From Mesostigma viride (Eukaryota > Streptophyta > Mesostigmatophyceae > Mesostigmatales > Mesostigmataceae), in contig RPFO01001116.1 of assembly GCA_009746045.1 (NCBI GenBank), positions 1 to 39,515 on the forward strand: DNA of 39,515 nucleotides, in the 5' to 3' direction. Shown here in pieces: positions 26,407-35,690 of the stretch (its first letter is position 1; each line of letters opens with the position of its first letter). The position numbers and the translations under genes were made by a program. The notes below the pieces were generated by a model that searched no databases, was not told where the DNA came from, and saw only the letters and a program-made list of their open reading frames with translations.

Positions 26407-27931
26407 CAAGGCCTGGTGAAGCTCATGTCCTCTCCCATTATGTGTCCCCAGGTCACACTGGGTCTGATTAAATCTGGGGAGGACTGGATCTCCAAGAAAT
26501 GCGTGGAACCTGTCAATGACCTGCCTCCTGCACGACGTCTACTCAAGCTCAAGTTTGTCATCAAGATGAAGGAGGTGGACGGGGTCAAGGTACCACATGT
26601 CAGGCCAGTGCTGAATGAGTTCAAGGGTACTGGTGAGTGCACTGCTGAGGAGTTGTATACCCCTGGCATGTTGCATGATACTTGGACGCTGCTGCTGTGT
26701 GTATTTCTAGGCCTTCTCAACAAGGGCTTGGACTATGGCTCAGTGGTGGTAGACTTCAAGAGGGCATTTCTGGAGGGGGATGCAGATGTGGCACAGGAAA
26801 AGTGGGAGGGCAAGACGCCTTTCTATGTTAGGGTGCCTGCTGTATGGAAAAGGGACATCCACACGGAGTTCCTTAAAATCCTCAAGGGCCTGGAGGGCCT
26901 GAGGTCAAGTCCAATAATCTGGAGGGAGACTCTCAACCGTTTCCTGAAGGAGCATTGCAACTTGAAGGTCTCTCCTGTAGACCCCTGTCTGTTTCTGGGG
27001 CAATGGGAAGGCCTGCCAGTGTATGCTTCGCTGCACGGGGATGACCTACATCTGATAGCTCCCACGTCGTGGCTTAAGGAGCTGATCTCCATCATTAAGT
27101 CCAAGTTTCCTCTGGGTAGGGAGCAATGGCAGGTGGAGAATGAGCCTCTGCTGTTTGTGGGCATGGAGGCCACACTGGTCAAGAAGGGGGGGAGTGGCGT
27201 ATGCTGCTGGTGGGGGCAATGATTATCAAGAGACCCTCATTAGCAAGCTTCCTCCAACCATCACACAGGCACTGTGTCCCATGGTGAGGGGCATGGTTGC
27301 TTGGGTGGCAGGCATTTCCAGGCCAGACCTCATGGTCATAGCCAGGTTGCCTGATGACATGCTGGTGGAGCTAGGGTCTGCCAAGGTGGCTGATCAGGTC
27401 AGGGCTTCATCTGGCATTCTGTTGTCTGCAGTGGATTTATCACAACCCATTTGCATGGAGCTGTATGTGGATAGCTCAATGGACAGCAGGCAGGTCTCCA
27501 AGGTCAGGGGCAGGGCTGCAGGGCTCTTTGTGCTCAGACAGGAAGGCCTGGGGAGTTTGGTGAGCTGGTTTAGCCGTCTGCACAAACGGGTGGCTGTCAG
27601 CAGTGATGTGGCAGAATGCAGGGCTATTTGTGAAGGCATTCACACAAGCCTTTATCTGAAGGAGTTGCTTCATCAGATGACTTCTAACACTCCTTGGCCA
27701 CTTCAGGTTACCACTCTTCTCAAAACGGACTCCATGGGGATGGTGCAGTTTGTGCACAGGCAGATGGCCAGAAGTAGGGACTTGGATTATCTCCTTCTTA
27801 AGGAATTGTCCTCCTTGGCCAATATTGAGCATATCCCTGGGGTTGACAATCCTGCTGATGCTTTGACCAAGCTAGTGCAGAAGGCAGCAGTGCAATACAA
27901 GGTTCTTCAGTCTCTGATGGACCCATCTTAG
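26407..27931 (+). pseudogene. Element C Pol, part 3: RT and RNase H, frameshifted
   Basis: The frame resumes as QGLVKLMSSPIM. RT motifs are VVDFKRAFLEGD (catalytic Asp) and ASLHGDDLHL (27031-27050), the HGDD box also seen in D. Near 27185 a run of seven Gs and near 27210 a run of five Gs shift the frame twice. RNase H then follows: ELYVDSSMDSRQ, SSDVAECRAIC, LKTDSMGMVQF and IPGVDNPADALTKL, ending with TAG at 27929. Copia-type RNase H is typical for this order. The G-run shifts may be real or assembly errors. The protein would copy and trim element RNA. Confidence 0.85.
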
Positions 27932-28383
27932 CAAGCTGTCTAAGCTGGTGCCTGGTTATAGGGCATTGGAGAGCAGATTGTGTGGTAGTGTCAGCATTGT
28001 GACTGGCATAATACCTGTATTTTAGTCTGTACTAAGGCTCATGGACCATGGTACACTCACTCTGATTTTAATCAGGATACAGCCAGGTTTTGGCTGGGGT
28101 TCATGCTGTTGACTACACAAGGTTGACAGGTCCATTACAGACCATGTATTCTATTTTAAAAGAAATGTATATTTGTACATACTTCTCACAATGGTCTGGG
28201 AACCTTTATTCTGGGGTTTATAGGGCGGGGTTCGATTCCCTGGTATTATGTTTCTACAAGCTGGCCTGTTCAGGTGTTTGCCTGTTCAGACTTCCCTAGT
28301 TCCCCAGGGCAGGATTTAAATGTTGCCTATGTGTTTTCATTTTGTCATTTGTTTGCTGTGGCAGTTTACCATCTGGCAAGTAG

Positions 28384-28451
28384 ACGGGCGCCGTAAGACG
28401 GGCGCCAATAGACCCCTGTTGAGAGAATGACAGGCAAACTATTGTAATACG
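28384..28451 (+). promoter_or_regulatory. Conserved 3' UTR block of C: ACGGGCGCC pair plus TGTAATACG
   Basis: ACGGGCGCC at 28384-28392 and 28398-28406 is separated by GTAAG. TGTAATACG follows at 28443-28451 and is the exact complement of the nine bases right after the 5' LTR (15931-15939). The same block lies at the same place in D. Confidence 0.6.
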
Positions 28452-28872
28452 CCTTACTTTGTCAAGTGGTATTTTAATTGTCATGGATTTATTGTACTTA
28501 TATTGAATATGTACTGGGTTTTATGGGATTAGTATCTGGGATTAATGTAACTCACCGCCAGAAGGTCATTGTACTGGAGGCTCTACCGAGGTGATGGGAT
28601 TAATTCCTGGAGAAGACCTCATAGAATTAACCTGTATGTATTTAATTTTGTGTGCTTCTAATATCTGGTGGTACTCTGTAATGCCACTTCCATAGGTTTT
28701 CTCCATTTCTCATGAAATGGTTTTCCCTGTGGCAGATGTTTCTTTTCCAGTTCCTTAAAAGAAAGGGCTGGGGGAATGGCATTGGCCATTAAAGACATCT
28801 GTTCAAGCTTCAAGCTGGAGTGAAGGACATTTCAAGCTACTTCAAGGGTCCCTGGCAGGGGATGTGATCCCT

Positions 28873-28891
28873 AAAGAAAAGAAGGGATTGG
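28873..28891 (+). promoter_or_regulatory. Element C polypurine tract
   Basis: AAAGAAAAGAAGGGATTGG directly precedes the 3' LTR. Element D has AAGAAAGGGTTGG at the same place. Confidence 0.75.
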
Positions 28892-29508
28892 AGTTAACGT
28901 AAAGGATTTACGTTAGATGGATAGAGATTGTTACGCTCTTTCCAACGGCACCTTGAACGCCTCATTTGGTTACGGGACGTAAAAGTTATGACGTTTCCTA
29001 GGCTGTGCCGACAGTACCCGGCGCGCCACTGTGGGCGCGTACGGACACAGGATGTACAAGTGTCACTTTGATAGTCCGCAGGACGTTGACAGGACTTGTA
29101 CAGGACTTGATAGTCAATTGATAGGTAGGCGTGCTGTAGCGCGCCAGGACCTATGAGACAATTGATGCTGACTAGTGTACGGATAGGTCCACAGGACTAG
29201 CCGTATGGACAATTGATAGATCTGCGCGCCAAAGGCGTGCCAGAGTCTGTGTAATCAATTGATTGACAGTTCAGCTGTGACAGTGCAGCTGAATACTTGG
29301 ACGCGTCCCTAGCAAGCTATATGAGTGACTTGGTCACACCGGGACGCTAGTTCTTGCGTGCACGTTCTCTGGGCACTGCGACTCTGTCGCCTGTGCTGCG
29401 TGCAGTCTTGGAAGTGACGTGACTTACGTCTGTGTTTCCTTGTTATTAATAAAGGCAACTTCCTGCAAGAACCATGGCGGAATTCGTGGCATTCTCACCC
29501 TCACAACT
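28892..29508 (+). repeat. Element C 3' LTR
   Basis: 617 bp with one visible difference from 15314-15930. AATAAA at 29448-29453. Confidence 0.95.
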
Positions 29509-29513
29509 ATCAT
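29509..29513 (+). repeat. Target-site duplication of element C, right copy (ATCAT)
   Basis: Matches 15309-15313. Confidence 0.9.
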
Positions 29514-30708
29514 CCCGCTGCAGTAGCTCACCGTCGTGCCAGCGTAGGAGATATGGGTGGTTATGCGCCCGCTAATCAAGCGGTACCCCCGGAGTCCCCG
29601 GGGGCTGGGCATTCTCGCATAGGCAAGCCACCGCCCCTTCCCAACCTCAAGGATATTCCCGCCTTCCCACCCACGCCTACTCCCAGTCAGATTGAGGCAT
29701 GGGAAACTGCAGTCAGCAGCTATTTGCGGATATGGCAGGAATACAATAAGCAGGTCCTTGCCCCACGGATGGTCGTCGAGCTGGTATTAGCATTAGCCCT
29801 TCATCAGACGGTACGCAACGTGCTAGAGAGGGAGGAGACACTGGCTCAGGCCCCAATCAGGGATCTGCAGGATTTGTTCACTAGGATTCGGCGGCGGTAC
29901 ATTGCTCCCAATCAGGATAAGCTGGATCGCGCCGAGTTCGCTGCTCTCAAGCAGGGCACTAAAACCCTGCAGGAGTATTCCGCAGAGTTTGATGTGCGCG
30001 CATTACGGGTACCGGATCTGGGCTCCGCAGAAACCAAGGCACGGTTCTTTGAGGGTCTACGCCCAGAGCTTCAAGCCGAGGTTCATCGCTTCTTCGCTCA
30101 GAAGTCTGAAGTGGGTGGACTACGATCTTCAGGAGGTCAAGGACTACCTGATGCAGGTCGCTCACACGATTCCCCCAATCGCCCCTCCAAAGGCGGTGGC
30201 CAACAACGCTATCAGTACCAACTCATGGGAGCTGGTAGAGGAGTTGGGTGTAGAGCTTCCTTCGGTTATGGTTAACCAACTTCATGTGACTCACCTGCGG
30301 TGTTTCAACTGCAATCAGGAGGGTCACCTGAAACGCGAGTGTCCGGACTTGACAGGAGTTCCCCTCAACCGCCTTGCCCCTCCGCCTGCCTTTGGGCCAC
30401 GCCCTCAGTTCGGACGGGGTCGGGGGCGCGCGTCAGCAGCAGGCCGCAGCCAGACCTTGCGGCAGGCATCTCAACAGCCACAATGGTTTCAGCAGCCGCG
30501 CGCGCCACAGAGCCAACTCCAGAAGGCCATTCAGGCCCTCAACGAGCTGGCCCTGTCCTTCCAGGAGGCGGATACGCCGGCGCCCACCCAGGGGGTTACA
30601 CCCAGACGGCGCCGCGGCCGGATCCCACCATCCGTTTCAGTATTACGGATTTGGACGAGGAGGAGGGAGAGGACACGCAGGAGGGGGAAGAGTAGGCCCG
30701 CAGGATAG
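29514..30708 (+). pseudogene. Element B Gag, main part with capsid and CCHC zinc knuckle, frameshifted
   Basis: The gag frame continues with a proline-rich stretch and a capsid-like Ty3/gypsy domain: QIEAWETAVSSYLRIW, LQDLFTRIRRRYIAP, DRAEFAALKQGTKTLQEYSA and FFEGLRPELQ. Near 30110 the frame shifts, and the second frame carries WVDYDLQEVKDYLMQV and the knuckle CFNCNQEGHLKREC (30301-30342), followed by an Arg/Gly/Gln-rich tail ending at 30708. The capsid assembles particles and the knuckle binds RNA. One frameshift breaks the protein. Pol begins in a third frame that overlaps the gag tail, which would suit recoding of Gag-Pol in an intact copy. Confidence 0.8.
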
Positions 30709-31963
30709 TGGAGGTCTCCTGCCGGGGCCCAAGGCTGCCTCCGCAGTCCCCTTGCCCCTACGGGAGGAGGGAGAGTTGATTTCACCTGAGATGGGCGAGT
30801 TTAGTCTACCCTGTAATCACAACGCGGTCAGCGGTGAGTCCTCTGGTGATGTCAACCCTCGATCATTATTATTATTTTCAGGCTTGGTACCGGTCACTCG
30901 TTCGGCTGCAGACCCGTTCATTCGTGAGTCGGAGGTTCTGTCCGTCCGAGTGTTAGTAGATAGTGGGGCGGCGGTCACTTTTATTAGTGATGTGCTAGTC
31001 CAGCGCTTGGGTTTACTCCCAACCCCTCACACGCATCAGATCTTGGTGCGCTACTCCGACGGTCGCACGCGCCCTTCCCCTGGGCGCGTGGATTTACCAC
31101 TATCAGTGCAGGGACGATCGTTGCAGGTTCAAGCGACAGTAGCACCCCTAGAGGCCGCGGATATCATTCTAGGTATCGATTGGCACCGGGAACACGACGT
31201 GCAGATTCAATATCGCACGGGTGTAGTCTGGTTTGCCGACGGCTTCTCGTGGGGGCCCGAGCGCCATTTTGCTGCCAACGGGATCACCGTAGCGGATCGA
31301 TCAGAGCCGGCGCGTCCTATGCGTCCAGCGGAGAAAATCTTCTGTTCCAAGAAGGAGGTTCGCCGCCTAGTTCGCAAGGGTGCTTATTTTTATGCTATTA
31401 GGCCCGACGATCTGCGGGCCGTAGTCGAGGTTAACTCTCTCTGTGCGGATTTCACCGACGATGAGGGTAAGGCGTACAATCAGGTATTAGATCGGTTCTC
31501 TGAGGTTTTTGCTGATAAGAACCCCACCTTTCCTCCAGCTCGCCCCGTTTTACACCGGATCCAGCTGAAGGAAGGAGCGGGCCCAACCACGTCGCCTATG
31601 TACCGCATGGGCCCGTCTGAGTTGGCCGAACTGAAGAAGATTCTGATTTCATTATTGGAGTCTGGCCTGATTGAGCAGAGTAACAGTCCGTATTCGGCTG
31701 GGGTCCTTCTTGTCCCCAAACCGAATGGTAAGTGGCGGCTGGTGACGGATTATCGCAAGATCAATGCGATTACGGTTAAATCCAAGTATCCGTTGCCCCG
31801 GATCGACGACATCTTCGCCAAGGTGCAGGGAGCCACCTGTTTCACGGTACTTGACTGTGCAGATGGGTTTTGGCAGCTGCGCATTGCGCCAGAAGATTGT
31901 CACAAGACCGCCTTCGCCACGCCCTATGGCCACTTCCAGTTCAAGGTGGCGGCCATGGGACTG
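30709..31963 (+). pseudogene. Element B Pol, part 1: protease and N-terminal reverse transcriptase
   Basis: The frame is open from about 30374 (overlapping gag) and its distinctive content starts after 30709. The retropepsin has VRVLVDSGAAVTFISD (Asp codon at 30959) and ADIILGIDWHREHD. The RT start has [54 protein letters not shown] and ATCFTVLDCADGFWQLRI, up to AAMGLCNS. At about 31965 one base is missing against the family pattern (NSP.SFQML), which shifts the rest of RT to another frame. The protease would process Gag-Pol. Confidence 0.88.
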
Positions 31964-34210
31964 TGCAATTCACAGCGTCCTTCCAGATGTTGATGAACCA
32001 CATCTTTCGCCCAGTCATGGGTACTACACGGCTACCGCAGGTGTCTCAGGATCTTCGGGATCCGGGAGTTAAAGACACAGACGTTCCTGTCGCGCCTTAC
32101 AAGCGCACGTGTGTCGCCGTGTACTTGGATGACATTCTCGTCTATTCGCGTTCATTCGCAGACCACTTAGAGGATGTAGCGGCGGTCTTGGGTATCATGC
32201 GGGACAATCAGTTGTCCGCACGCCGTGCCAAGATTCGGTCGGGGCGCAGTGTACCTTTCCTGGGACATGTGCTATCTGCACAAGGGGTCGCAACCGACCC
32301 CGAGAAGGTCCAGTCAGTCCAGACTTGGCCTGCCCCGACCAACGTTAGTCAGATACGCAGCTTTCTTGGCATGGCATCTTACTATCGTCGCTTCATTCCT
32401 CGCTTTGCCACCCTGGCTGCTCCTCTCAACAATCTGTTGAAGAAGGAAACCACTTGGGCCTGGACAGCTGAGTGCCAGGGCGCGTTCGCGTGCCTTAAAG
32501 AGCGGCTTCTCACCGCTCCAGTCCTGGCCCTACCGGACCCCTCTCTGGGGTACGTGGTTGCGTCGGATGCCAGCAAGGTGGCGATAGGAGGCGTGTTGAT
32601 GCAGGACTTCGGTAATGGCCTTCAGCCTATCGAGTACATCTCGCGGACGATGATAGCGGCGGAACGCAATTATCCGGTACACCAGCAGGAACTACTCGCG
32701 GTGGTTTACTGCTGCTATACGTGGCGCCACCTCCTTCTAGGAGCACAGTTTGATGTCTCCATCTGCCAGCCTAGCGAGGAGGATCCTTACCGACTTGTCA
32801 TTCAGACAGATCATCGTCCTCTGACTCACCTGCTCACACAACCCACGCTAGTTCCCAGGCAAGCGCGGTGGTTGGAGTATTTGTCCCAGTTTGAGCCCTT
32901 CCGCATTCAGTATGTGAAGGGTGAGGACAACGTCGTTCCAGATGCCCTGTCCCGTAGGTCCGATTATTGGTTCCACGACACCTTGGACGTTCTAGCCACG
33001 GTGGAGGTGCCCCTATGGGGCCCCGTCGAACCTTACGGGGCACCACCGGACTCGCCGACCTATCGCTCGCTCTTCGCCACCGGTGTGGATTGGGCCAGTG
33101 AGGTAGTGCGCGAGGACGCTTGGATCCCCCTTGGGGGGGAGGGGTCTAGCTCGGTAGCTCGGGAGGGCAGGTCGGCTCTTCCTTTGAGCCATTTTGCGCC
33201 CTCTAGCGGGGTTTACCACCCCTTGGTCCCTATTGGTGAGTCAATCGACTTGTTTGCTGCTGCTCTCAACAGCGTAGCTACAGTCGAGTCCGATCTGGAA
33301 AGGGCGATCAGCCGATTCACCATCACCGAGCCTACTGCACGGGAAGCCATAGCGTCCCATCCTCAGATGATGGACGGCCTCCCGTGTAAGTTCCAGATGG
33401 GTTTTCTACACGTACAGGTTCGACCTGACACGTGGCGGCTATACGTGCCCCTCATCTGTCGATCTGCCTTGTTCCATGAGCTTCACGACGAGCAGCATAG
33501 CGGACACCGCGGTACCCAACGTCTTGTTGATTTACTTCAGCGAACGTTCTATTGGAAAGGTATGCGGCGCGATGCTGAGGAATACGTCAGTACCTGCAGA
33601 TCATGCCAGGTCATGAAGCCTAGGAACACTGGGTCAGCTGCCATCCCCTTAGTCATCCCGGACCCTGTGCGCCCTTGGGACAGCGTCATGATGGACTTTG
33701 TGGGACCGTTCGCGTTGACCAAGGCAGGTAATGAGCAACTTCTAGTCATTCTAGACCGGATGACACGGCGCTGTCACTTACTGCCGTGTCCTCTGAACCT
33801 CACGGCTGAGGCATGTGCCAAGCTTTACCTGAACAATGTCTTCCGGTTCCACGGAATGAGTCGCCAGTTCATTAGCGACAAGGACAAGTTGTTCACATCC
33901 AAGTTCTGGCAGAGTTTCTTTTCTGCCCTTGGTATCAAGGTAACGCTCGGCACCGCCTACCACAGTTCGACTTCACATCTGGTGGAGCGACTTAACCGTG
34001 TGGTGCAGGAGAGTTTGCGTCATTACGTGGATAGGGGTGGAGGCGACTGGGATGAGATCGTGCCGATGGTGGAATTTGCCCTCAACAATTCTCCTATCGC
34101 AGCACATGGGTATACCCCGTTCTTTCTGGACACGGGTCAGCACCCTCTCACTCCGGCCGACCTTCTGACCGGCACCCTGTTGGAGCAGCCGGTTCCATTA
34201 CAATTCGTTC
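31964..34210 (+). pseudogene. Element B Pol, part 2: RT, RNase H and integrase core
   Basis: The RT continues with FQMLMNHIFRPVMG and the active site VAVYLDDILVYSRS (YLDD at 32122-32133), then FLGHVLSAQGVATDPEKV and SYYRRFIPRFA. RNase H: VASDASKVAIGGVL, HQQELLAVV and QTDHRPL. Integrase zinc finger: LHDEQHSGHRGTQRL and CRSCQVMK. Core: VMMDFVGPF, RQFISDKDKLF and HLVERLNRV. These are the three acidic residues, although the usual TDGQTERVNR reads SSTSHLVERLNR. The order RT-RH-IN is Ty3/gypsy. The frame runs into insertion J at 34211, which cuts the integrase C-terminal part. Confidence 0.9.
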
Positions 34211-34368
34211 AAGTGGCCCGCCGGAGCGGCTGTACAATTTTTCCCAGTGAGCGCGCTGCCAAGTGTACTTGTGGGCAAATTTTTAGGTGCCCCGTCACTT
34301 AGAGGTACTAAAAATTAGGCTACGGTACGAATTCAGCGAATTTCAGCGAATTTTCAGTCGAACCAAAG

Positions 34369-34560
34369 GAAGTGACGGCAACTACCAAAAAGTTTCCGTT
34401 ACGAATTTTCAGCCCAACACTCGCGCAAAATGAAGTGACGGCAACTACCAAAAAGTTTCCGTTACGAATTTTCACTCCCACACGTTTGCACAAGAGGAAG
34501 TGACGGCAACTACCAAAAAGTTTCCGTTACGAATTTTCAGTCCCACACTTCGCGCAAATT
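34369..34560. repeat. Tandem repeat, about 64-bp unit, 3 copies, in J
   Basis: Units start GAAGTGACGGCAACTACC at 34369, 34432 and 34497. Each ends in CGCGCAAA-type sequence. Confidence 0.9.
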
Positions 34561-34860
34561 TTAGTAGGGCTGCACGCAAGCTACCTTTCAAAATTTTGCG
34601 CTAGTATGGAACGCATTTCATTCGTCTGGAGGAACGCTGCCCGCCAACTACCCCCGTTCAGAAAGTTCCGCCGAAATTTACTTGAGATTTGGAAATCTGA
34701 ACGTCCGCGCAAGTTTTAGTAGGGCTGCACGCAAGCTACCTTTCAAAATTTTGCGCAAGTATGGAACGCAATTCATTCGTCCGGAGGAATGCTGCTCGTC
34801 AACTGCCCCCGTTCAGAAAGTTGCGCCGAACTTTACTTGAGATTTGGAAATCTGAACGTG
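34559..34860. repeat. Tandem repeat, 155-bp unit, 2 copies, in J
   Basis: Units start TTTTAGTAGGGCTGCACGC at 34559 and 34714 and end GGAAATCTGAACGT. They differ at a few positions. Confidence 0.9.
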
Positions 34861-34965
34861 CGGTTGGAGTTTCGCGGGGAAACCCAAGTTCCCGAGTAAT
34901 TCACCAATGACGCGCTTCGAACACTTGCCCGCTAAAACCTAAGCAGCCGCTCCGGCTGGCCACTT

Positions 34966-35583
34966 AAACGAAACTTGATGCTACGGAACTCCGATGCAGG
35001 GGTGCGGGAGCTGTTGGAGAACCTGCGACTGGCCCATGATTGTGCCATCGCCGGGTACACCAAGGCTCGAGACAAGTACATAGCGCGAACCCTGGCAGCC
35101 AGGGACTCACGGACTCCGGAGATCAAGGAGGGTGATCTGGTGTTGCTGGAAGGTCCGCGCGTGGGGCGCTTCCGAGAGAAATTCGAAGAAGGCCTCAAGA
35201 CCAAGTTGCGACCACTATTCATGGGACCCTACCTAGTCGAGAAGCGGTTCAACGAGGTCATGTACTATGTCCGAGTCCCTTCCTCCTGGAACCTTAAGTC
35301 TAATCTCTTTCATCGGGATCAACTTAAGTTGTACAAGGAGAGTGCCGTTCAAGGCAGGGTGGACGCTCCGGCGCCTATAGAGCACGACCCAGAGACGGGG
35401 GAGCGTGAGGACGAGGTGGACGCCATCATAGGACACCGCGATACGCGTCGAGGACGACAGTTCCTGATCCGTTGGATGTTCCACCGGTCGCAACATGACA
35501 GCAGCTGGTTGCCTGAGTCCCAGCTAGATGGTAATTGTGCACGCCTTCTTAGCGAGTACAAGGCGCGACACTCACTTACGTAG
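34966..35583 (+). pseudogene. Element B Pol, part 3: integrase C-terminus and chromodomain
   Basis: After J the frame reads VRELLENLRLAHDCAIA, KEGDLVLLEGPRVGRF, LRPLFMGPYLVEKRF and SNLFHRDQLKLY, the integrase tail of Ty3/gypsy with the GPY-like patch. The last 60 residues (EVDAIIGHRDTRRGRQFLIR, then SSWLPESQL) are a chromodomain, which in chromoviruses steers integration to chosen chromatin marks. The aromatic positions are partly kept (W in IRWMF and W in SSWLP). The stop TAG is at 35581-35583. Separated from the core by J, it is inactive in this copy. Confidence 0.85.
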
Positions 35584-35690
35584 GTTATTACCTATATTTC
35601 GTGTGTGTGTGTGGCATGGCTGGGATGGTTGGAAAACCGTGCGTTGCGCGTTGTTGTGTTGTCTTGTGCCCCTCCCGTGTTCACTTGCAG
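35584..35690 (+). promoter_or_regulatory. Possible intron end (3' splice site) before the 3' ORF
   Basis: ACGTAGGTTATT at the end of pol could be a 5' splice site and the pyrimidine-rich CCCTCCCGTGTTCACTTGCA(G) ends at 35690. This would allow a spliced subgenomic RNA for the 3' ORF, as used for env genes. A GT repeat at 35601-35612 lies inside. Confidence 0.3.

Larger units (their letters stand above)
27932..28891 (+). other. Element C 3' untranslated region, about 960 bases
   Basis: No coding frame is recognised. It has the conserved CGGGCGCC/TGTAATACG block, a purine-rich run at 28757-28774 and the polypurine tract at its end. Length and layout match the 3' UTR of D. Confidence 0.8.
15314..29508 (+). 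mobile_element. Element C: copia-type LTR retrotransposon, order ORF1-Gag-IN-PR-RT-RH, carrying insertions G, F, E
   Basis: Two 617-bp LTRs differ at about one position (G/A in GTGTC[G/A]CTTTG), which implies a recent insertion. Sense order: 5' LTR, CGTATTACA, ORF1, Gag, integrase, protease-like domain, RT, RNase H, 3' UTR, polypurine tract, 3' LTR. The whole layout matches element D, which is a diverged relative. Three later insertions lie between gag and pol (G), between PR-like and RT (F), and 58 codons further on (E). Without them the element is about 7.9 kb. Pol also has frame changes in G runs near 27185 and 27210. Confidence 0.92.
34211..34965. mobile_element. Element J: 755-bp TIR element (MITE) inside the integrase of B
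   Basis: The left end AAGTGGCCCGCCGGAGCGGC and its inverted right end (34944-34965) match at 21 of 22 positions. The similarity may extend seven bases further outward (TTCGTT against AACGAA). No ORF. The interior is made of two tandem repeat arrays. No target duplication could be fixed, partly because the flanks are themselves near-palindromic. The superfamily is unknown. Confidence 0.75.

Noticed and set aside
34201-34975. An 8-bp (hAT) or TA duplication around J
   Set aside because: Flanks on both sides compared; no exact direct repeat fits. The flanks are inverted repeats themselves.
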